Source: Pseudomonadota bacterium (lineage in GTDB: Bacteria > Pseudomonadota > Alphaproteobacteria > Rhizobiales > Hyphomicrobiaceae). From it: a stretch of DNA of 10,302 bases. Positions 6,298 through 10,302 of the stretch are shown in pieces. The stretch's first letter is position 1; every line of letters begins with the position of its first letter. A program made the translations under genes and the position numbers. Under the pieces are notes generated by a model. The model was not told the DNA's origin and did not search any database. It saw only the letters and a list, made by a program, of their open reading frames with translations. Location: NCBI GenBank assembly GCA_023416575.1, contig JAEZHL010000236.1:1-10302 (forward strand). The letters run 5' to 3'.

Positions 6298-6807
6298 ATG
6301 TTGGGGTCCAGCTCACAAGTTCGAGTCAGACGTGGCAAGCCCGCCGACGCAGAGGCACTTGCTGAAGTCTTCCGCGAGTCCTGGCAGACTGCCTATCGCG
6401 GCATTATTCCGCATCTCCACCTCGAGAGCATGATCCGCCGCCGCGGCCCGGAATGGTGGGCCAACGCCCTGCGATCAGGCGACAGCACGTTCGTACTCGA
6501 GGTCGGCGGCGAGGTCGCAGGCTATGCGACGTGGGGCTCCGCCCGCAGCCGCGGCGCCTACCAGGGCGAAATCTACGAGATCTATCTCGCACCGAGCTAT
6601 CAGGGCCTCGGCTTCGGCGAATTGCTTTTCGAAGCCTGCCGGCACGCGCTGGACGAGCGCCGCGTCAAGGGCCTGATCTGCTGGGCGCTGTCCGAGAACA
6701 CCCCCGCGATCGACTTCTACTGGCGGCGCGGCGGACGGCCGATCGCCAAGGCCTTCGACCGGATCGGCGGCGCGAAGCTGGAGAAGGTCGCCTTCGCCTG
6801 GAGCTGA
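6298..6807 (+). CDS. GNAT family N-acetyltransferase
   Basis: The 169-residue single-domain acetyltransferase would transfer an acetyl group from acetyl-CoA to an unknown amine substrate. The N-terminal VRVRRGKPADAEALAEVF (8-25) is a typical GNAT beta1-alpha1 opening. VLEVGGEVAGYATW (66-79) gives beta2-beta3. The acetyl-CoA loop EIYEIYLAPSYQGLGFGELL (91-110) contains the Q-x-x-G-x-G signature at 102-107. ENTPAIDFYWRRGG is the conserved C-terminal motif around the catalytic tyrosine region. It may be a RimI-like protein acetyltransferase or a small-molecule enzyme; sequence alone does not decide. The ATG at 6298 is chosen because the family consensus starts right after it. An in-frame ATG at 6235 would add 21 residues that do not look like GNAT and would include the putative promoter. 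Neither start has a clear ribosome-binding site. The phasin terminator separates it from the gene upstream. Confidence 0.88.
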   Translation: MLGSSSQVRVRRGKPADAEALAEVFRESWQTAYRGIIPHLHLESMIRRRGPEWWANALRSGDSTFVLEVGGEVAGYATWGSARSRGAYQGEIYEIYLAPSYQGLGFGELLFEACRHALDERRVKGLICWALSENTPAIDFYWRRGGRPIAKAFDRIGGAKLEKVAFAWS

Positions 6808-6940
6808 CGCTCGCCCACAATCCCGCGACCCTGTGCTCAGCGCCTCGGGCGCATTTACGCTTGACGAGCCGCGTGCTCTCGGGCTGAACGAGCGCGCGTT
6901 AAGTCGCTGAAACACCACGCGATCCTACCAGGAGACCTTT

Positions 6941-7480
6941 ATGCGCATCGACGCCGTGCCGATCGGATTCAACCCGCCGCATGATATCAACGTGATCGTC
7001 GAGGTGCCGATCGGCGGTGAGCCCGTGAAGTACGAACTGGACAAGGAATCCGGGACCTTGTTCGTCGACCGCATGCTGTACACGGCCATGCGCTATCCCG
7101 GAAACTACGGCTTCGTGCCCCACACCATGTCGGCCGACGGCGACCCGATCGACGTGCTGATCGCCAATCAGCGGCCCCTCATTCCAGGCTGCGTCATCAA
7201 CTGCATTCCCGTCGGCGTCCTGCTGATGAGCGACGAGAAGGGCGGGGACGAGAAGATCATTGCCGTGCCATCCGAGAGGGTCACGGCACGCTACCAGAAG
7301 GTGAAGAGCTACAGCGACCTCCCGGACATCCTGGTGCGCCAGATCGGGCACTTCTTCGAGCACTACAAGGATCTCGAGAACAACAAGTGGGTTCGCGTCG
7401 AACGGTGGGGCGACGAGAACGAAGCGCGCGAGCTGATCCGTAAGGCGATCGAGCATCCCGGCGCGAAAGTCACTCGATAA
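6941..7480 (+). CDS. ppa: Family I inorganic pyrophosphatase
   Basis: This 179-residue cytoplasmic enzyme hydrolyses pyrophosphate to two phosphates, pulling forward reactions such as DNA, RNA and aminoacyl-tRNA synthesis and argininosuccinate synthase. The signature DGDPIDVL is at residues 66-73, with metal ligands Asp66, Asp68 and Asp71 equivalent to Asp65/67/70 of the E. coli enzyme. YPGNYGFVPHT (52-62) and KYELDKESG (30-38) supply further active-site residues. Length matches the hexameric bacterial class (about 175-180). AGGAGA ends 5 nt before the ATG, a strong ribosome-binding site. A TTGACG at 6861-6866 in the 133-bp upstream gap could be a -35, but no clear -10 follows. A small GCGCC-TCG-GGCGC hairpin at 6840-6852 may mark the end of the GNAT transcript. 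Confidence 0.98.
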   Translation: MRIDAVPIGFNPPHDINVIVEVPIGGEPVKYELDKESGTLFVDRMLYTAMRYPGNYGFVPHTMSADGDPIDVLIANQRPLIPGCVINCIPVGVLLMSDEKGGDEKIIAVPSERVTARYQKVKSYSDLPDILVRQIGHFFEHYKDLENNKWVRVERWGDENEARELIRKAIEHPGAKVTR

Positions 7481-7530
7481 GCTGCCGCTCCCTTCGATCG
7501 CTCAGCCGTTCTCATTCCCGAGCGCGTCTG

Positions 7531-7536
7531 CTATAT
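7531..7536 (+). promoter_or_regulatory. Candidate -10 element of dapB
   Basis: CTATAT matches the -10 form often seen in alphaproteobacterial promoters. It sits 31 nt upstream of the chosen dapB ATG. No convincing -35 was found. It overlaps the alternative ATG at 7535, which argues against that start. Confidence 0.3.
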
Positions 7537-7567
7537 GCCGGCCAACTCCGGTTCGGGAGAGCAGCGG

Positions 7568-8374
7568 ATGAGCGATTTGAAGGTCGCAGTGATGGGCGCG
7601 GCGGGGCGCATGGGCCAAGCGCTCGTTCGCGCCGCCCACGCGGCGGATGGTTGCGTCGTAATTGGCGGCATTGAGCGCGAGGGCTCGCCGGCCCTCGGCC
7701 AGGACATCGGCCTTCTGGCAGGTGTTGGCGATCTCGGCGCCAAAATCACGGACGACCCGCTGGAGCTCATCGCCCGCGCCGATGCGGTGCTCGACTTCAC
7801 GACCCCGAAATCATCCGTCGAGTTCGCCGGCCTCGCTGCAAATGCGCGGATCGTGCATGTCATCGGCACCACCGGATTGTCCGAAGCCGACGATGCCGCG
7901 ATTGCAGCGGCCGCTCGCCATGCGACCATCGTCAAGGCCGGCAACATGAGCCTTGGCGTCAACCTGCTGGTCGCGCTCACCCGGAAAGTCGCACAGGCGC
8001 TCAACGAAGATTTCGACATCGAGATCGTCGAGCTGCACCACAAGCACAAGGTCGATGCCCCCTCCGGCACCGCGCTGATGTTGGGTGAGGCCGCTGCCGA
8101 AGGGCGGGGCATCTCGCACAAGGAACGGAGCGTGCGCGTCCGCGACGGTTACACCGGACCGCGCAACCGAGGCGACATCGGCTACGCGACGCTGCGCGGC
8201 GGGAACGTGGTCGGCGAGCACACGGTTTTCTTCGTCGGCGAGGGTGAGCGCATCGAGCTTTCGCATCGCGCAACCGACCGCGGGATCTTCGCGCGCGGCG
8301 CCGTGCGGGCCGCCCTCTGGGGACGCGGCAAGCCTCCCGGGCTCTACTCGATGATGGATGTGCTGGGCATCTGA
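7568..8374 (+). CDS. dapB: 4-hydroxy-tetrahydrodipicolinate reductase
   Basis: The 268-residue enzyme reduces hydroxy-tetrahydrodipicolinate with NAD(P)H in the diaminopimelate/lysine pathway, which feeds peptidoglycan cross-links. The Rossmann loop VMGAAGRMG is at residues 8-16. DFTTPKS and GTTGLS mark the cofactor pocket. The catalytic signature ELHHKHKVDAPSGTA at 155-169 includes His157, His158 and Lys161, equivalent to E. coli His159, His160 and Lys163. A usual GNMSLGVNLL precedes it. Length is normal (265-275). The ATG at 7568 is preferred over the in-frame ATG at 7535 because GGGAGAG (7555-7561) lies 6 nt upstream and the protein then begins MSDLKVAVMG, as usual. gpmA follows after 51 bp on the same strand, so co-transcription is possible. 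Confidence 0.97.
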   Translation: MSDLKVAVMGAAGRMGQALVRAAHAADGCVVIGGIEREGSPALGQDIGLLAGVGDLGAKITDDPLELIARADAVLDFTTPKSSVEFAGLAANARIVHVIGTTGLSEADDAAIAAAARHATIVKAGNMSLGVNLLVALTRKVAQALNEDFDIEIVELHHKHKVDAPSGTALMLGEAAAEGRGISHKERSVRVRDGYTGPRNRGDIGYATLRGGNVVGEHTVFFVGEGERIELSHRATDRGIFARGAVRAALWGRGKPPGLYSMMDVLGI

Positions 8375-8425
8375 CCCATCCCGTCCCCGCTGGGCCAACC
8401 GAAACGACGAAAGACGCAGGAGATC

Positions 8426-9055
8426 ATGATGGCGGCTGACAACGTGCTCACGCTGGTGCGTCACGGCGAGAGTGAATGGAACAAGCTCAATCTGTTCACC
8501 GGCTGGCGTGACCCCGACCTTTCGGAGAAGGGGATCGCGGAAGCACGCCGGGCCGGGCAGCTGCTCAAGGAGCAGGGTTACCGCTTCGACATCGCCTTCA
8601 CGAGCGTTCTGAAGCGTGCGCAGCACACGCTCGAGATCATCCTCGAGGAGCTGGGCCAGACCGGTCTCGTCACCCACGCCGATCAGGCATTGAACGAGCG
8701 TGACTACGGCGACCTCTCCGGGCTCAACAAGGATGACGCGCGGCGCCGCTGGGGCGAGGAGCAGGTGCACATCTGGCGTCGCAGCTACGACGTCAACCCA
8801 CCCGGGGGCGAAAGCCTCAAGGACACTGCCGCGCGCACGCTGCCGTATTACGAGGCGAAGATCTGGCCGGAGGTGAAGGCGGGCCGCAACGTGCTCGTCG
8901 TCGCCCATGGCAACTCCCTTCGCTCCATCTGCATGAAGCTCGACGCGCTGTCGAGCGAGGAGGTGACCCGGCTCGAGATCGCTACCGGCGTGCCGATCGT
9001 CTACCAGCTCGACGAGGACGGGCGAGCCAAGTCGAAGCGCATCCTCGGCGCCTGA
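8426..9055 (+). CDS. gpmA: 2,3-bisphosphoglycerate-dependent phosphoglycerate mutase
   Basis: The 209-residue enzyme interconverts 3- and 2-phosphoglycerate in glycolysis and gluconeogenesis through a phosphohistidine. The phosphate-accepting LVRHGESEWN motif is at residues 10-19 (His13). NLFTGWRDPDLSEKG is at 22-36 and NERDYGDLSGLNK at 90-102 (Glu91, proton donor), and the second catalytic histidine is His161 in VVAHGNSLR. It is about 40 residues shorter than the E. coli protein. I recall this short form as common in alphaproteobacteria, so it is not a truncation. AGGAGA at 8418-8423 precedes two consecutive ATGs (8426 and 8429), and either could start translation. dapB lies 51 bp upstream, an order I recall from rhizobial genomes. 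Confidence 0.97.
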   Translation: MMAADNVLTLVRHGESEWNKLNLFTGWRDPDLSEKGIAEARRAGQLLKEQGYRFDIAFTSVLKRAQHTLEIILEELGQTGLVTHADQALNERDYGDLSGLNKDDARRRWGEEQVHIWRRSYDVNPPGGESLKDTAARTLPYYEAKIWPEVKAGRNVLVVAHGNSLRSICMKLDALSSEEVTRLEIATGVPIVYQLDEDGRAKSKRILGA

Positions 9056-9081
9056 CGCGCGCCCATCTGAACATCAGCGGC

Positions 9082-9122
9082 TCGACGGCGATCGGCTGAG
9101 GTAAAAACACCGGGGCCGTCGA
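9082..9122. repeat. Inverted repeat between gpmA and the DUF4337 gene
   Basis: TCGACGGC (9082-9089) and GCCGTCGA (9115-9122) form a perfect 8-bp inverted repeat with a 25-nt spacer containing an A-run. A seven-A run (9130-9136) lies just beyond. The hairpin may end the gpmA transcript or form part of the next gene's leader. There is no T-tract to mark it as an intrinsic terminator on the plus strand. Confidence 0.4.
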
Positions 9123-9155
9123 TGACGCCAAAAAAACGGCTCCAGGGGGGAGACC

Positions 9156-9749
9156 ATGGCCATCGACGATCTCGGGCATGATATCGCCACGAGGACAAAC
9201 CCGCGCGACCGCCTGATCTCAGTCTATATCGCTGTGCTCGCGGTAGTGCTGGCCATTTGCGCGCTCGGTGGCAACAACGCCACCAAGGAGGCGATGGGCA
9301 AGAATATCGAGGTCGCCAATACCTGGGCCTTCTTCCAGGCCAAGAATATGCGGCGCCACACGTTGCGCCTGCAGATCGACGACCTCGAAACGTTTCTAGC
9401 CACCCAGCCCGGCCTGGACGACACCGCCCGGACGACGATTTCCGAAACGATCGCGCGCTACCGTCAGCAGGACACGTTGCTCACGAGCGAGCCCGCAACC
9501 GGAGAGGGCCTCGACGAGCTCTTCGCGAAGGCGAAGCGGCTGGAAGCCGAACGCGATGTCGCCCTGGAGCGCGATCCCTACTTCGATTACGGGCAGGCCG
9601 TGTTGCAGATCGCCATCGTGCTCGCCTCCGTGGCGATCATTTCAGGCGGCAGCACGCTCTTGGTCGCGAGCGCCCTGCTAGGCCTGTTGGGTGGCATCTT
9701 CACCGTCAACGGTTTCACGATGCTGTGGCAGTTGCCATTCATCAACTGA
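9156..9749 (+). CDS. DUF4337-family membrane protein
   Basis: This 197-residue inner-membrane protein is of unknown function. One membrane segment lies at about residues 20-39, followed by the NNATKEAMGKNIEVANTWAFFQAKNMR stretch characteristic of the DUF4337 family. A charged, helical, probably coiled-coil middle follows (about 60-145). Two more hydrophobic segments, about 148-170 and 172-192, end the protein. The central region lies between membrane spans and may face cytoplasm or periplasm; topology was judged by eye. No catalytic motif was recognised. AGGGGGGAGA ends 2-3 nt before the ATG, a strong but close ribosome-binding site. It converges with the AbrB-family gene, with only 33 bp between the stop codons and no obvious terminator there. 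Confidence 0.88.
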   Translation: MAIDDLGHDIATRTNPRDRLISVYIAVLAVVLAICALGGNNATKEAMGKNIEVANTWAFFQAKNMRRHTLRLQIDDLETFLATQPGLDDTARTTISETIARYRQQDTLLTSEPATGEGLDELFAKAKRLEAERDVALERDPYFDYGQAVLQIAIVLASVAIISGGSTLLVASALLGLLGGIFTVNGFTMLWQLPFIN

Positions 9750-9782
9750 GGACCGCCCGCTCCTCAGCACGGCGGATGGGCT

Positions 9783-10302
9783 TCAAGATTTCTCGCCCTT
9801 GATCCAGAGCGGGACCACGAAGCCAAGGCCCAAGAACCGAGCGACATGGTGTCCGCCGACGAAGGCGGGGTCGAGTCCCAGCGCCATCGCCATGATCGTC
9901 ATTACGTCGACGCCGCCTGGCGAATACGCCAGCCAGAGTTGCGCGACGGTCAGTCCGAGAAGCCAGGATAGCGGCACGGCAAACGCCAAGGCGACGATGG
10001 CCCCGACCAGCAGACTGCCGATGCCCGCCAGCAGCGTATCGACCAGAAGGCTGCGATCTAGGGTCGAGAAGTTTGTGCCAACGGTCGCGCCGACGACGAG
10101 GAACCCCGACAGGAACAGCCAGTCCGGGATGCCGGAGGTGAGAACCCCGCTCGCGTAAAGAACGGCGCCGCCCAGCATGGAGCCGAATAATGGGGCCGCC
10201 GGCAGCTTGAGCAGGTGGAAAACGTAAGCCCCCGCGAGCCCGCCAGCGATCAGGACCGCCACCTCGACCAGCTGCACGGGACGAGCCGCTTCGCCCGCCA
10301 TC
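9783..10302 (-). CDS. AbrB-family (putative ammonia monooxygenase-type) membrane protein, C-terminal part
   Basis: About 172 residues of a very hydrophobic protein with five or six membrane segments read to the window edge. Landmarks in reading order are PAAPLFGSMLGGA, IPDWLFLSGFLVVGATVGTNF and the family signature SPGGVDVMTIMAMALGLDPAFV, followed by HHVARFLGLGFVVPLW. These match one TIGR03082/PF05145 AbrB duplication unit. Family members usually have two such units in about 340-380 residues, so this is probably the C-terminal half. The ATG at 10301-10299 is then an internal methionine and the gene continues past the right edge. Despite the names AbrB and ammonia monooxygenase, these are neither the Bacillus transition-state regulator nor a proven oxygenase. 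A transport-like role is possible but unproven. Codon use appears like its neighbours. Confidence 0.85.
   Translation of the reverse strand, partial: MAGEAARPVQLVEVAVLIAGGLAGAYVFHLLKLPAAPLFGSMLGGAVLYASGVLTSGIPDWLFLSGFLVVGATVGTNFSTLDRSLLVDTLLAGIGSLLVGAIVALAFAVPLSWLLGLTVAQLWLAYSPGGVDVMTIMAMALGLDPAFVGGHHVARFLGLGFVVPLWIKGEKS

Noticed and set aside
7811..8908. A 365-codon minus-strand open frame across dapB and gpmA
   Set aside because: It spans two genuine plus-strand genes with intact active sites. Its product reads as a reverse-frame shadow with no family resemblance.
9783..10301. A complete 172-residue AbrB-like gene starting at 10301
   Set aside because: The family normally has two units, and the methionine one base from the window edge is probably internal. 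I treat the gene as cut by the right edge.
1..10302. CRISPR array, tRNA/rRNA, insertion sequence, prophage, toxin-antitoxin or defence system
   Set aside because: No regularly spaced repeats, cloverleaf, transposase, integrase or recognisable defence genes were seen in either strand. The content is core housekeeping with uniform base composition.

Overview
The window is GC-rich chromosomal DNA from an alphaproteobacterium, most likely of the Hyphomicrobiales (Rhizobiales). This placement rests on protein character rather than a search. The argininosuccinate synthase, TypA, short GpmA, 179-residue pyrophosphatase, phasin and DUF4337 protein all read like rhizobial versions, and dapB next to gpmA is an arrangement I recall from that order. 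No tRNA, rRNA, CRISPR array, insertion sequence, prophage or integrase was seen.

Layout: the left edge holds the 5' end of a minus-strand 2-hydroxychromene-2-carboxylate isomerase/DsbA-family gene, divergent from argG. A run of plus-strand genes follows. argG (arginine synthesis) is followed by two hairpins and then an uncharacterised conserved protein with an Ada-like RPCxxC motif. typA (ribosome-associated GTPase) lies 16 bp upstream of a compact Pif1/RecD-like helicase, so these two may be co-transcribed. Next come a phasin gene (PHB granule surface) with an operator-like upstream region and a strong downstream hairpin, and a GNAT acetyltransferase. Then come ppa (pyrophosphatase), dapB (lysine and cell-wall diaminopimelate), gpmA (glycolysis/gluconeogenesis) and a DUF4337 membrane protein. 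At the right edge the C-terminal half of an AbrB-family membrane protein runs convergently on the minus strand.

Most of the content is housekeeping metabolism and translation support, arranged as short transcription units rather than one pathway operon. Thematic links are loose: arginine and lysine synthesis, pyrophosphate removal that pulls such biosynthetic reactions forward, and carbon storage and central carbon flow through the phasin and GpmA. Intergenic gaps are all under 170 bp. Several hold inverted repeats that look like terminators, REP-type elements or operators.

I see no convincing undescribed multi-gene system. The items most worth a second look are the operator-like repeats upstream of the phasin, the mutually exclusive hairpins downstream of it, the uncharacterised RPCxxC protein between argG and typA, and a possible leaderless start for the GNAT gene.
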